The notes under the pieces are model-generated. The model was not told the origin of the DNA. It was given only the letters and a program-made list of their open reading frames with translations, and made no database searches. A stretch of 64,000 bases of DNA from Sphingobacterium sp. B16(2022) (GTDB lineage Bacteria > Bacteroidota > Bacteroidia > Sphingobacteriales > Sphingobacteriaceae). Each line of letters begins with the position of its first letter. Within the stretch, counting starts at the first letter, position 1. The stretch spans positions 62,001 to 126,000 of the forward strand of contig NZ_JAAUVN010000004.1 of NCBI RefSeq assembly GCF_012030425.1, written 5' to 3'. Of the stretch, positions 1 through 9,600 are shown piece by piece. A program made the translations under genes and the position numbers.

Positions 1-371
1 TGTGTAGGATCATGTGCGATAAAAAAAGCTTCTAACAAGGTATCGAATGATATTTTCTTGGGGTCATACAAAACATTGATCACTTCAGCATGTCCTGTAC
101 TCCCTGTACTGACTTGGCTATATGATGGATTCTTCGTTTCTCCTCCAGCATAGCCTGAAATAACTTGCTGTACACCATCAAGTGTTTTAAATTGAGCTTC
201 AACACACCAAAAACAACCTGCTGCAAATGTTGCCGTATCTACAAGACCATTCTGATGATCTGGCAACTGTTCAAATGATTCCGGTTCCTTTTTAGCAATA
301 TTAGATTGACAGGATAACAATGCATTGCTTGTTACCAAAAGTACAAGCATAGCGATATATTTATGTACCAT
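1..371 (-). CDS. msrA: Peptide-methionine (S)-S-oxide reductase MsrA, lipoprotein form, 3' end cut by window edge
   Basis: Reduces methionine-S-sulfoxide in proteins and peptides back to methionine. About 123 codons are visible from an ATG at 371; the gene runs off the left edge. The N-terminus is a lipoprotein signal (hydrophobic stretch ending LLSC, Cys about residue 20), so the enzyme is probably anchored in the envelope. The MsrA active-site motif GCFWC follows near residue 52, then the family segments GYAGG, STGHAE and VLYDP. It lies downstream of sod on the same strand behind a hairpin terminator, which fits an oxidative-stress neighbourhood. The identification is firm; only the C-terminal half is unseen. 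Confidence 0.93.
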   Translation of the reverse strand, partial: MVHKYIAMLVLLVTSNALLSCQSNIAKKEPESFEQLPDHQNGLVDTATFAAGCFWCVEAQFKTLDGVQQVISGYAGGETKNPSYSQVSTGSTGHAEVINVLYDPKKISFDTLLEAFFIAHDPT

Positions 372-391
372 CTCTATAACCCTTAAATTAA

Positions 392-426
392 AAAAGCGGT
401 AAAATGTTATCATTCTACCGCTTTTG
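392..426 (-). terminator. Intrinsic terminator after sod
   Basis: An inverted repeat AAAAGCGGTA / TACCGCTTTT with additional inner pairing is followed on the minus strand by a T-run. It lies between the sod stop and the msrA start, so it should end sod transcripts. Confidence 0.8.
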
Positions 427-447
427 TTTCGCTACTAAAATTAAAAA

Positions 448-1056
448 CTATTTAGCGGCAGCATAATTTTTCGCTACTGTATCCCAGTTGATGACATTGA
501 AGATCTCTTCTAAATATGCAGGACGTTTATTTTGAAATTTTAAGTAATATGCATGTTCCCAAACATCAATACCTAAAATAGGTGTACCTTTAACTTCAGC
601 CACATCCATCAATGGATTATCTTGATTAGGTGTCGATGTTACTTGTAATTTACCTTCTGCATTTACAATTAACCAAGACCAGCCAGAACCAAAACGTGTA
701 GCTCCTGCATTTTGCAATTGTGTTTTCAATTCTGCAAAAGAACCAAATGTTTCATTGATTTCCGTTGCCAATTCACCAGTTGGCTCACCACCAGCATTTG
801 GACCTAATACTGTCCAAAATAATTTGTGGTTATAGTGACCACCACCATTATTACGTACTGCTGCAGGATATCTACTGATATTTTTAACGATATCTTCTAA
901 AGATAAGTTCTCAGCTTCTGTTCCAGCAATTGCCTTATTTAAATTATCTACATATGCTTGATGATGTCTATCATGGTGGATTTCCATAGTAGCTTTATCA
1001 ATATGTGGTTCTAATGCGTCTGACGCGTAAGGTAGCGCTTCTAATACAAATGCCAT
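448..1056 (-). CDS. sodA: Superoxide dismutase, Mn/Fe family
   Basis: Converts superoxide to hydrogen peroxide and oxygen, probably in the cytoplasm since no signal peptide is seen. At 202 residues it has the usual length. Metal ligands visible are His27, the second-helix His in [10 protein letters not shown] (about residue 78), and Asp and His of DVWEHAYY near the C-terminus. Gly-Gly-His and the NQDNPLM segment resemble Mn-type or cambialistic enzymes more than strict Fe-SODs, but metal choice cannot be fixed by sequence. It is monocistronic: a TATATTTG promoter box lies upstream and a hairpin terminator downstream. The symbol sodA is chosen on the Mn-like residues; sodB is possible. Confidence 0.95.
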   Translation of the reverse strand: MAFVLEALPYASDALEPHIDKATMEIHHDRHHQAYVDNLNKAIAGTEAENLSLEDIVKNISRYPAAVRNNGGGHYNHKLFWTVLGPNAGGEPTGELATEINETFGSFAELKTQLQNAGATRFGSGWSWLIVNAEGKLQVTSTPNQDNPLMDVAEVKGTPILGIDVWEHAYYLKFQNKRPAYLEEIFNVINWDTVAKNYAAAK

Positions 1057-1096
1057 AATTATTATTTTTTATGTTTATTTAAAGATTGTTTCTATG

Positions 1097-1104
1097 CAAA
1101 TATA
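1097..1104 (-). promoter_or_regulatory. Putative -7 box of the sod promoter (TATATTTG)
   Basis: TATATTTG on the minus strand matches the Bacteroidota -7 consensus TANNTTTG about 40 bases upstream of the sod ATG. No clear TTTG element is seen at the -33 position. Confidence 0.5.
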
Positions 1105-1156
1105 ACGTTTAATATACCTTTATGTTTCGTTTTGCGATTAAATAATCACTAAGCTT

Positions 1157-1624
1157 TTAACGTTTTTGACGAAAAAATGATTTAACAAGTTCAGCACATT
1201 CTTCCCCCAACTTACCATGCTCTACAATTGTTTTGGGATGTAAAATTTTATCATGAAATAGAGAATATCCTCTTTTTTCATCTTGAGCTCCATATACAAT
1301 TCGGCTGATATGTGTCCAATAAGCCGCACCTGCACACATTACGCATGGTTCTACAGTCACATAAAGTGTGCAGTCGACCAAATATTTACCTCCCAAATGA
1401 TTTGCAGCAGCCGTAAAGGCTTGCATCTCGGCATGGGCTGTTACATCATTTAGACGCTGTGTCAGATTGTGCCCCCTACCGATAATATTACCTTTATGCA
1501 CAATTACCGCCCCTATGGGCACCTCCCCTGCGGCTAATGCTAATTTTGCTTCCTTCAATGCTTGCTGCATAAAAAAATCGTCAGCATTGTCTACAGATGT
1601 TCCTTCAAAATCGATATACCGCAT
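1157..1624 (-). CDS. Nucleoside deaminase, TadA/CDA family
   Basis: A zinc-dependent deaminase of the cytidine-deaminase fold, 155 residues. The catalytic HAE motif (HAEMQAF, about residues 64-70) and the zinc-binding PCVMCAG motif (about residues 93-99) are intact. The PCxMCxGA form and the spacing fit tRNA-specific adenosine deaminase TadA, which makes inosine 34 of tRNA-Arg. Related guanine or cytosine deaminases share these motifs, so the substrate is an inference. The ATG at 1624 follows the csaA stop by one base, so it is the last gene of a CsbD-like-csaA-tadA run. Confidence 0.85.
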   Translation of the reverse strand: MRYIDFEGTSVDNADDFFMQQALKEAKLALAAGEVPIGAVIVHKGNIIGRGHNLTQRLNDVTAHAEMQAFTAAANHLGGKYLVDCTLYVTVEPCVMCAGAAYWTHISRIVYGAQDEKRGYSLFHDKILHPKTIVEHGKLGEECAELVKSFFRQKR

Positions 1625-1625
1625 T

Positions 1626-1964
1626 TTACATTAATTTTGCACCATTAGGCACTTTTTTTTCTACAGTTGTTAAAATGATATCCCCGTTGTCATCAGCAAA
1701 ACCGGTAACTAAACATTCCGAGAAAAAATTTGCGATCTGCTTCTTGGGGAAATTAACAATAGCAACAATTTGCTTACCTAGTAATTCTTCTTTACTGTAA
1801 TGCACTGTGATCTGAGCACTACTTTGCTTTATTCCCAATTCATCACCAAAATCAATCGTTAACTGATAAGCTGGTTTTCTTGCTTTTGGAAAATCGGCCA
1901 CATTTAGTATAGTACCCACTCGCATATCCACTTTTTCAAAATCAGTCCAAGATATTTCTTCCAT
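1626..1964 (-). CDS. csaA: CsaA-type tRNA-binding / chaperone protein
   Basis: A 112-residue stand-alone tRNA_bind (OB-fold) protein. It begins with the family signature WTDFEKVDMRVGTI and contains the VNFPKKQI and SECLVTGF segments typical of CsaA, and ends in the usual PNGAKLM form. Members bind tRNA and have been linked to chaperone and secretion support; the role in Bacteroidota is not settled. It overlaps the stop of the CsbD-like gene upstream by one base and is followed immediately by the deaminase gene, so the three are probably co-transcribed. Confidence 0.9.
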   Translation of the reverse strand: MEEISWTDFEKVDMRVGTILNVADFPKARKPAYQLTIDFGDELGIKQSSAQITVHYSKEELLGKQIVAIVNFPKKQIANFFSECLVTGFADDNGDIILTTVEKKVPNGAKLM

Positions 1965-2179
1965 TACAAACGATTACTTTCGATACTACTTAGTGACTTG
2001 GCCAGTGTAAATAAAACATATTCTCGATTGCGGTGTAATTTTGCCATCAAATGGTTAATCAATTTTTCTTCTTGATTTTCTTCGAAAACTAAATCTTCAT
2101 CACTTAGATGATTATATTTTCTTTTTATTTTTTCTTTTGCTGTAATCCAATCAAATGTTGTTATTTTAAGTCCCATCAT
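1964..2179 (-). CDS. Small CsbD-like stress protein (tentative)
   Basis: 71 residues, charged and helical, no signal peptide. The pattern WxxAKEKIKRKYNHLSDEDL, then a charged turn with EE and LINHLMAKL, resembles the CsbD/YjbJ general-stress family, although the usual Gly in the middle is missing. Two consecutive ATGs (2179, 2176) could serve as start. Its stop codon overlaps the csaA start by one base, which suggests translational coupling. The family call is from pattern similarity only. Confidence 0.55.
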   Translation of the reverse strand: MMGLKITTFDWITAKEKIKRKYNHLSDEDLVFEENQEEKLINHLMAKLHRNREYVLFTLAKSLSSIESNRL

Positions 2180-2262
2180 TTTTTAGGTATAAAATTTGCT
2201 GTTATTTTTGAAACTTGTTCAAAGTTTAGTTAAAGATACAATTTATATAGAAAATAAAAGTT

Positions 2263-2856
2263 ATGAAGAAAATTTTACCTGCATTACTATTAATTTGTGG
2301 TAGTGTTGCTACTGCAAATGCACAATTGTTACCAGGAGTAGAAATTGGTTTAAAGGGTGCCTTAAACTTTTCTAAATTTAAAAGTGATGGTAAGTATTTC
2401 AATTCAGACAACAAAGCAGGATATCAAGCAGGTTTGTATGGGCGTGTTGGTGTATTAGGTTTTCATGTGCAACCGGAGATTTACATTACAGGCAAAAATA
2501 CTACGATTAAAGCTGAAGGAGGAGAAACAACGGATGTAAAATTAACCACAATAGACATCCCAGTATTATTAGGAAAACGTTTTGGTTTAGGACCAATTGG
2601 AGCAAGAATCCAAACTGGACCAATATTTTCTTTTAAAGTAGATGATAAACAAGATAAGATAATTCCTAGTTTAGATCCAAATAGCTACAAAAAGAATGGT
2701 ACATCTTGGGCATTTGGTGTCGGTGCTGATGTTTCAAGTCTTCGTGTTGATCTACGTTATGAAATGGGACTAAGCAAAATCAACAACAGTAGCCAAGCAA
2801 ATCCAAAAATTAACATGTGGAGTATAGGATTAGGCTATCGTTTATTTAGTTTATAG
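2263..2856 (+). CDS. Outer-membrane beta-barrel protein, PorT/OmpX-like
   Basis: 197 residues starting with a signal peptide that ends ANAQ (about residue 21). The body consists of alternating hydrophobic and polar segments and finishes in an aromatic strand (WSIGLGYRLFSL), typical of small 8-strand outer-membrane barrels in Bacteroidota (porin-like / PorT family). The function is unknown; such barrels rarely act as true porins. It is divergent from the CsbD-like gene and ended by a hairpin terminator. Confidence 0.8.
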   Translation: MKKILPALLLICGSVATANAQLLPGVEIGLKGALNFSKFKSDGKYFNSDNKAGYQAGLYGRVGVLGFHVQPEIYITGKNTTIKAEGGETTDVKLTTIDIPVLLGKRFGLGPIGARIQTGPIFSFKVDDKQDKIIPSLDPNSYKKNGTSWAFGVGADVSSLRVDLRYEMGLSKINNSSQANPKINMWSIGLGYRLFSL

Positions 2857-2876
2857 TACTTTTCAATCAAATTATA

Positions 2877-2909
2877 AAAGGCTCGTTATCAAAAATAGCG
2901 AGCCTTTTT
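2877..2909 (+). terminator. Intrinsic terminator after the barrel gene
   Basis: The stem AAGGCTCG / CGAGCCTT, extended by TTAT/ATAG-like inner pairing around an A-rich loop, is followed by five T residues. It isolates the barrel gene from sdhC. Confidence 0.8.
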
Positions 2910-2982
2910 CAATAGCGGTTTAGAATAGTTCTAAATTACTTCTTTTTCTTGTCAAAATTGTATCATATTTAATATCAAATAG

Positions 2983-2990
2983 TAAATTTG
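2983..2990 (+). promoter_or_regulatory. Putative -7 box of the sdhCAB promoter (TAAATTTG)
   Basis: TAAATTTG fits TANNTTTG and lies 27 bases before the sdhC ATG. An ATTG lies 22 bases further upstream, a little beyond the usual -33 spacing. Confidence 0.5.
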
Positions 2991-3017
2991 CCTAATTAAA
3001 TTAAATTACAAAGAATA

Positions 3018-3788
3018 ATGAGTAAATCAAAGCCAGTTTTAAGTTCTTCAATCGGGAAGAAGCTAATCATGAGCTTAACGGGACTTTTCTTATGTACGTT
3101 CCTAATTGTTCACTTGATTGGAAACTTGCAGTTATTTAAAGATGACGCGGGTTTAGCGTTCAACAAGTACGCCTATTTCATGACGCATTTTACACCTATC
3201 AAGGTTGTGTCTTATTTATTGTATGCTTCGGTGATTATTCACGTGATCTATGCAATCGTGATTTCATTAAAAAATAAGGCTGCTCGTCCTATTGGATATG
3301 CATCTTATGATGGAAGCGCAAACAGCAAATGGAACTCACGTAATATGGGTATTTTAGGTACTGTTATCTTAGTATTCTTGGCGACGCACATGTCAAACTT
3401 TTGGTGGAAATACCATAATGATCAAACACCTTATATCGAATATCGTACCGATCTGTCGAATGGTGTAACGACTCATCAAGAGATCCAAGCGTCAGATTTT
3501 CATGATTACTCAGTCGTTGTTGAAAATGGCGTTGAAATCGTAAAAGCACGTGACTTGTATAAGCAGGTAGACTTTGCATTTAAAAACGTTGCTTTAGTAG
3601 CATTATACGTAATTGCAATGGCTGCTTTAGCATTCCACTTGATTCACGGTTTTCAATCTGCTTTCCAAACAGTTGGATTCAATCACAAAAGATACATTGG
3701 ATTGGTTCAATTTATTGGAGTATGGGTATTTGGAGTAGTTATTCCAATTCTTTTTGCAGCGATGCCATTATATTTCTATTTCCGTTAA
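3018..3788 (+). CDS. sdhC: Succinate dehydrogenase / fumarate reductase cytochrome b subunit
   Basis: The membrane anchor of a type B succinate:quinone oxidoreductase, 256 residues with about five membrane spans. It starts SSSIGKKLIMSLTGLFL, typical of Bacteroidota SdhC. Conserved His residues in the spans (HLIGN, THFTPIK, IIHVIY, THMSNFWW, HLIHGFQSAFQ) can bind the two haems b and form the menaquinone site. Like other type B enzymes there is a single fused anchor protein and no SdhD. It is the first gene of sdhCAB, with 53 bases to sdhA. Confidence 0.95.
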   Translation: MSKSKPVLSSSIGKKLIMSLTGLFLCTFLIVHLIGNLQLFKDDAGLAFNKYAYFMTHFTPIKVVSYLLYASVIIHVIYAIVISLKNKAARPIGYASYDGSANSKWNSRNMGILGTVILVFLATHMSNFWWKYHNDQTPYIEYRTDLSNGVTTHQEIQASDFHDYSVVVENGVEIVKARDLYKQVDFAFKNVALVALYVIAMAALAFHLIHGFQSAFQTVGFNHKRYIGLVQFIGVWVFGVVIPILFAAMPLYFYFR

Positions 3789-3841
3789 CAATATTTTAGG
3801 ATGGTGCTATAAGGCACGATCTAATAAATAAAATATAAGAT

Positions 3842-5776
3842 ATGTTAGATTCAAAAGTACCTGCGGGGCCATTGGCCCAAAAATGGTCAAAACATAAATT
3901 TGAAATGAAGCTGGTTAACCCTGCTAACAAACGTAAATTTACAATTATCGTTGTTGGGACAGGATTGGCAGGAGCTTCTGCAGCTGCTTCTTTAGCAGAG
4001 TTAGGTTACAATGTAAAGACTTTCTGTTATCAAGATTCACCTCGTCGTGCGCACTCAATCGCGGCACAAGGTGGTATTAATGCTGCAAAAGATTATCAAA
4101 ATGACGGTGACTCTGTTTTCCGCTTATTTTATGATACTATTAAAGGTGGTGATTACCGTGCTCGTGAGGCAAACGTTTATCGTTTAGCAGAAGTATCGAC
4201 TAACATCATCGATCAATGTGTGGCTCAAGGTGTTCCTTTTGCTCGCGAATATGGTGGTTTATTAGATAACCGCTCATTCGGTGGTGCGCAGGTATCACGT
4301 ACATTCTATGCGCGTGGTCAAACAGGACAACAATTATTATTAGGTGCATACTCGGCTTTAAACCGTCAAATTCATAAAGGTAAAGTAAAATCATACACTC
4401 GTCATGAAATGCTTGACCTTGTTAAAGTTGATGGACAAGCTCGCGGTATCATCACTCGTGACCTAGTAACGGGTAAAATCGAATCACATGAAGGTCATGC
4501 TGTATTATTGTGTACTGGTGGATACGGTAACGTTTTCTTCCTTTCGACTAATGCAATGGGATGTAATGTAACTGCTGCTTGGAGAGCTCACAAACGTGGT
4601 GCTTTATTTGCAAATCCTTGTTATACTCAAATTCACCCAACTTGTATTCCTGTTACTGGTGATCATCAATCAAAATTAACTTTGATGTCAGAATCATTGC
4701 GTAATGATGGTCGTGTATGGGTTCCGAGAACAGTTGAATTGGCACAAAAACTTCAAAAAGGAGAACTGAAAGCTGTTGATATCAAAGAGGAAGATAGAGA
4801 TTATTTCCTAGAGCGTAAGTACCCATCTTTTGGTAACTTAGTACCTCGTGATGTGGCTTCTCGTAATGCTAAAGAAGCAGTGGATGAAGGCCGTGGTGTT
4901 GGTAAAACAGGTGTTGCTGTATTCTTAGATTTTGCAGAAGCAATCGGTCGTTTGGGAGAAGATACTGTACGTGAAAAATATGGTAACTTATTCGATATGT
5001 ATTACCAGATTACGGACGAAAACCCGTACAAACAACCTATGCGTATCTACCCTGCTGTTCACTACACTATGGGTGGTGTATGGGTTGATTATAACTTAAT
5101 GACAACTGTCCCTGGATTATATGCGTTAGGAGAATGTAATTTCTCTGATCACGGAGCAAACCGTTTAGGAGCTTCTGCTTTGATGCAAGGATTATCGGAT
5201 GGTTACTTTGTAATTCCTTATACTGTTGGAGATTACTTAGCAAACTTAGGTTCTTTTGCCCCTATTGATAAAAATCATCCTGCTTTCGAAGAAACTCGTA
5301 AAGAGGTTGAAACTAGAATCAATGCGCTATTAGCGTTGAATGGTACTAAAACTGTGGATGATCTTCATAAAGAGTTAGGTTTGATCATGTGGGAATACTG
5401 TGGTATGGCCCGTACAGCTGAAGGATTAACTAAAGCTAAAGGATTGATCCAAAACTTGAAAAAAGAATTCTGGTCAAATGCCAAGGTATTAGGTGAAAAT
5501 GAAGAGTTAAACATGTCTCTTGAAAAAGCTGGCCGTGTTGCTGATTTCATCGAATTGGGTGAATTAATGGTTGATGATGCATTGAATCGCAGAGAATCTT
5601 GTGGTGGTCACTTCCGCTTAGAGTCTCAAACTGAAGAAGGTGAAGCTTTACGTATTGACGAAGAGTTTACTTACGTATCTGCTTGGGAATTCAAAGGTGA
5701 AAATCAACCAGAAGTTCTTCATAAAGAAGAGTTAGTTTTCGAAAACGTTAAATTAACACAAAGAAGTTATAAATAA
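3842..5776 (+). CDS. sdhA: Succinate dehydrogenase / fumarate reductase flavoprotein subunit
   Basis: 644 residues. The FAD-binding [17 protein letters not shown] motif lies near residue 38, followed by the covalent-FAD segment [15 protein letters not shown]. The substrate loop ([15 protein letters not shown]), the catalytic Arg region ([12 protein letters not shown]), HYTMGG and the [10 protein letters not shown] segment are all present. It oxidises succinate to fumarate and passes electrons to SdhB on the cytoplasmic face of the membrane. The length and the divergent N-terminus are those of type B enzymes. A strong stem-loop follows before sdhB. Confidence 0.97.
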   Translation: MLDSKVPAGPLAQKWSKHKFEMKLVNPANKRKFTIIVVGTGLAGASAAASLAELGYNVKTFCYQDSPRRAHSIAAQGGINAAKDYQNDGDSVFRLFYDTIKGGDYRAREANVYRLAEVSTNIIDQCVAQGVPFAREYGGLLDNRSFGGAQVSRTFYARGQTGQQLLLGAYSALNRQIHKGKVKSYTRHEMLDLVKVDGQARGIITRDLVTGKIESHEGHAVLLCTGGYGNVFFLSTNAMGCNVTAAWRAHKRGALFANPCYTQIHPTCIPVTGDHQSKLTLMSESLRNDGRVWVPRTVELAQKLQKGELKAVDIKEEDRDYFLERKYPSFGNLVPRDVASRNAKEAVDEGRGVGKTGVAVFLDFAEAIGRLGEDTVREKYGNLFDMYYQITDENPYKQPMRIYPAVHYTMGGVWVDYNLMTTVPGLYALGECNFSDHGANRLGASALMQGLSDGYFVIPYTVGDYLANLGSFAPIDKNHPAFEETRKEVETRINALLALNGTKTVDDLHKELGLIMWEYCGMARTAEGLTKAKGLIQNLKKEFWSNAKVLGENEELNMSLEKAGRVADFIELGELMVDDALNRRESCGGHFRLESQTEEGEALRIDEEFTYVSAWEFKGENQPEVLHKEELVFENVKLTQRSYK

Positions 5777-5777
5777 T

Positions 5778-5810
5778 ATCAATTGACTACTTTATTAGTA
5801 GTCAATTGAT
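5778..5810 (+). other. Perfect stem-loop between sdhA and sdhB
   Basis: A 14-base-pair perfect inverted repeat (ATCAATTGACTACT / AGTAGTCAATTGAT) around a five-base loop TTATT begins two bases after the sdhA stop. There is no T-run after it, so it is more likely an mRNA-stabilising or processing element than a full terminator. Confidence 0.7.
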
Positions 5811-5827
5811 GACTCAATATTATTATT

Positions 5828-6601
5828 ATGAGTGCACATATGAATTTAACGCTAAAAGTTTGGCGTCAAAAAAACGATAAATCTAAAGGTCAATTCGTAA
5901 CTGTACAAGCAAATGATATCGCCGATGATATGTCATTCTTAGAAATGCTTGATATCGTAAATGATGAATTGACTCGCAAAGGAGAGGATCCTATTTACTT
6001 TGATCATGACTGTCGCGAAGGTATTTGCGGAATGTGTTCATTAGTGATCAACGGACGTCCACACGGACCAAAATATGGTATCACTACTTGTCAATTACAC
6101 ATGCGTTCATTCCACGATGGACAAACAATTGTTATTGAGCCTTGGAGAGCAGCTGCTTTTCCAGTTTTAAAAGATTTAGCGGTAGATCGTACATCATTTG
6201 ACCGTATCCAACAAGCGGGTGGTTATACAAACGTAAATACGGGTGGTGCACAAGATGCAAATAACATTTTGATTCCAAAACGTATTGCGGATGAGGCTTT
6301 CGAGTCTGCGACATGTATCGGTTGTGGGGCTTGTGTTGCAGCTTGTAAAAATGCTTCAGCAATGCTTTTTGTTTCTGCTAAAATATCTCAATTCGCGTTA
6401 TTACCTCAAGGTCAAACAGAACGTTATGAGCGTGCTCAGGCGATGGTTGATCAAATGGATGCAGAAGGATTTGGTAACTGTACTAATACTGGCGCTTGCG
6501 AAGCGGAATGTCCTAAAGGTATCAAATTGACTAATATCGCTCGAATGAATCGCGAGTACCTAGGTGCTAAGCTTTTTAGAGAAGAGGATATCCACGGATA
6601 A
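5828..6601 (+). CDS. sdhB: Succinate dehydrogenase / fumarate reductase iron-sulfur subunit
   Basis: 257 residues. It carries the [2Fe-2S] ligands in [17 protein letters not shown] (about residues 59-75) plus the later Cys of TTCQLH. The [4Fe-4S] ligands are in [16 protein letters not shown] (about residues 160-175), with the [3Fe-4S] Cys and further ligands in [13 protein letters not shown]. It links the SdhA flavin to the haems and quinone in SdhC. It is the third gene of sdhCAB and is followed by a strong terminator. Confidence 0.96.
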   Translation: MSAHMNLTLKVWRQKNDKSKGQFVTVQANDIADDMSFLEMLDIVNDELTRKGEDPIYFDHDCREGICGMCSLVINGRPHGPKYGITTCQLHMRSFHDGQTIVIEPWRAAAFPVLKDLAVDRTSFDRIQQAGGYTNVNTGGAQDANNILIPKRIADEAFESATCIGCGACVAACKNASAMLFVSAKISQFALLPQGQTERYERAQAMVDQMDAEGFGNCTNTGACEAECPKGIKLTNIARMNREYLGAKLFREEDIHG

Positions 6602-6621
6602 AAGAATATCACTTTATAGAT

Positions 6622-6655
6622 AAGTCCTTACAATCTTTTTGTAAGGACTTTTTTT
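6622..6655 (+). terminator. Intrinsic terminator after sdhCAB
   Basis: The stem AAGTCCTTACA / TGTAAGGACTT with a short T-rich loop is followed by a T-run. It ends the sdh operon before the histidine kinase gene. Confidence 0.85.
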
Positions 6656-6694
6656 ATATATTTATATATTCAATCTCAATAAATAGATAATATA

Positions 6695-9600
6695 GTGCCG
6701 ATATCCTCCAAAATAAGAATTTTACTTATACTGCTGACGCTAAGCTTTATCGTTACTGCTATTACTTTACAAAAGTCTATTACTAGTAAAGATATCTTAA
6801 ATTTTGAAACCGCCAATCTAGAATCTAAAATTCATGAAAAAGAAGAAGTAATTGATGAATTATTTGCGGATCCAATTATTTTAAAAACATTCAAAAATGC
6901 AGAAAAATATCCTGAGCAGTCATATCATATACTTGAAAAGTATAATAAAGATGAGGGAATCGCACTTTTTATTTTTAAAAACCATGAACTTCTACTCTGG
7001 AGTACAAACCTATTTGTACCCCTAACTGATGCTGGACTCAAAAATCCGGTCAACTATATCGCGACTAATGATCGCTCATTTGTTGTTAAAAAAAAGGAGA
7101 TCGGAAATACGACAGTTTTAGCCTATGTTATGGTTAAAAAGTATTTCAACATTAATAACGAATATTTCACTAAAGCATTTTCGCCTTTAATAACAAAGAG
7201 TACAAACATCGAAATTGCTGATTATGATGATAATGTAAGCATCAAAAATATTTACAGCAAAGACAAAACTTACTTATTTTCTATTAAACTAAAATCTGGT
7301 CAGGTACAAAATATTTTTAGTATCCTTCAAACACTCTGCTGGATACTCGCTGCAACATGTTTTATCACTTTAATACATAATCTCGCGAAACTACTCGTAA
7401 ATAAGGAAAAAATAATACCTGGAATTTTACTCTATCTTACAGCATTAATTGTTTTACGTTATCTAGACCTTAATTCTAATTGGTTGAATATCCATGCTAA
7501 TTTGGGCATATTTAATCCTAAAAATTATGCCTATAACTACCTTTTTCCAAATATCTGGGGACTACTTATTACAGTCTTTTTCATATTTCTTTTCATATTA
7601 TTTCTATATAATATCAAAGACTCATTTTCAATTGAGAAGTATCTGAAAAAGAAAGGCTCAAAAATAATCTTTGCAGTTCTTTCCATCCTAAGTGTCTATT
7701 TCTTCTTTACTATTCTTTACAGAACTTTAGGTACACTCATTACACACTCCACTACAACTGTGGTAGACTTCACAAAACTTGTTGAGCTAAATATATTTAC
7801 ATGGATCGACCTTTTTATTATGTGCGTAAGTCTCGTCACATTAATATTATATATCGATCTGGTTATTTCTAATATAAAAAAATTACAGATATCAGATACG
7901 GTATTAATTAATATACACTTGAGTTGTCTCATCTTATTTATTTTGATAGGGACTTCATTAAGTGAAAATAATGGGCTCGTTAATATCCTACTAGCACTTA
8001 TAATATTAATAAGATCATTCAATTCGTTTCTAAAAAAGAAGTTCAGACTAGCTACACATATCATCGTTATCATTCTTTTATCTACAATCTTTTCCATTTA
8101 CCATGGACATTTCTTCAAAATGAAAAAACTGGAGAACATGAAGCTTTTTATCAGCAATTTAGAAGCAGAAGATGACATTAATGCTATTTCATTATATACT
8201 GAAATTGAAAAAGATATTTTAAATGACGAGCAACTCAAACATTTATTTAAAATAAGTTTACCAAACACCAGTACACAAACCATAAGTGAATACATTGAAA
8301 AAAAATATCTTAGTGGGTATCTTTCTAGATATGAATTTTTGGGATTTTACTACAATAACAATAAGGAACTTGCTCCTTACAAAAACAATAAAGTAGATGA
8401 GTACAGAGAAAAAGTTATTAAAAACTCGTTAAAGATTAGTAATAATTTCTACAGATTAAACAGCGAACTGGGAACTCATGAGTATTTTTCTATTATCAAT
8501 ATTCAAATTGATAAACAAAACACTGTCTCACTATACCTTAATCTAAAGAATAGATCATTCAATTACAGCCTGCCTTATCCGGACATACTAGTTGATTCCA
8601 GATTAAATAAAATGGAGGCACAGTCATTTAATAATAGTTCCATCGCATTGTTTAAAGATGGGAATTTAGTGACCCAATATGGAAAATATAACTACCCAAG
8701 TCATGACAATGGTTATCCGAAGAAATTGGGAGAATATATTAATTTGGATAGTAGGGATGATTATTTTCATATCATGTACAGGCCTAATAACTATACTACT
8801 TTTTTAGTTAGTTATCCAAAAGAGACACCATGGGAATATTTAGCTACCGCATCATTTTTATTTCTGGTTATTTTTATCTTTTTTTCTATCTCTTCCAGTG
8901 TTAGATATGGCTTTAAAATTTTAAAGAATAAATCATTCAAAATCAGAAGCATAAAGTACCATTTCCTTTTTTTAGTAAATAGTATACAATACAGTTCCAG
9001 AATACAAACATTGTTTATATCTTCCATCGTGCTGGCAATTTTGATCTCTGGAATTATATCTTTCGTAAGTATAAGTATGCAACTTTCGTATAATAATACT
9101 TTGGAAAGAGAAAAGACTGTAACAGATATTAGTAAAAGACTTGAAAGTATAGTCAGTACAGCGTCTACTGCTGAAGAAAAAGAAGAAAGACTGATCTATT
9201 ATCTGAAATTATTATCAGAATCGCTTTCAAAAGATTTTTCACTCTATTCAAAATCGGGTCGTCTATTATTCAGTTCACAACCCAAGATTTATGATTTAAA
9301 TATTTTATCAACGTTTATTAACCCGAGTGCATTTAGAAAACTCTCCCTTCTTAAAAAATCAGAGACTATTGAAGAGGAGGTTGTTGGTGATTTTAAGTAC
9401 GAATCCAGTTATGCAACTATTAGAGATGAAAACTATGCTACTATAGCGTATCTGGGTATACCGAATTTTAATGCACAGAAAGATGATAACTTAAATAAAA
9501 ATCTACTTTTAAATACATTAATTAATATCTATTCTCTAATAATAATTGGATTTGGTTTTTACGCTGCTTTTGTTGCGAATAAAATCACAGAACCTTTAAA

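Noticed and set aside
1597-1800. Plus-strand 67-residue open frame
   Set aside because: Lies antisense to tadA and csaA and has no family features.
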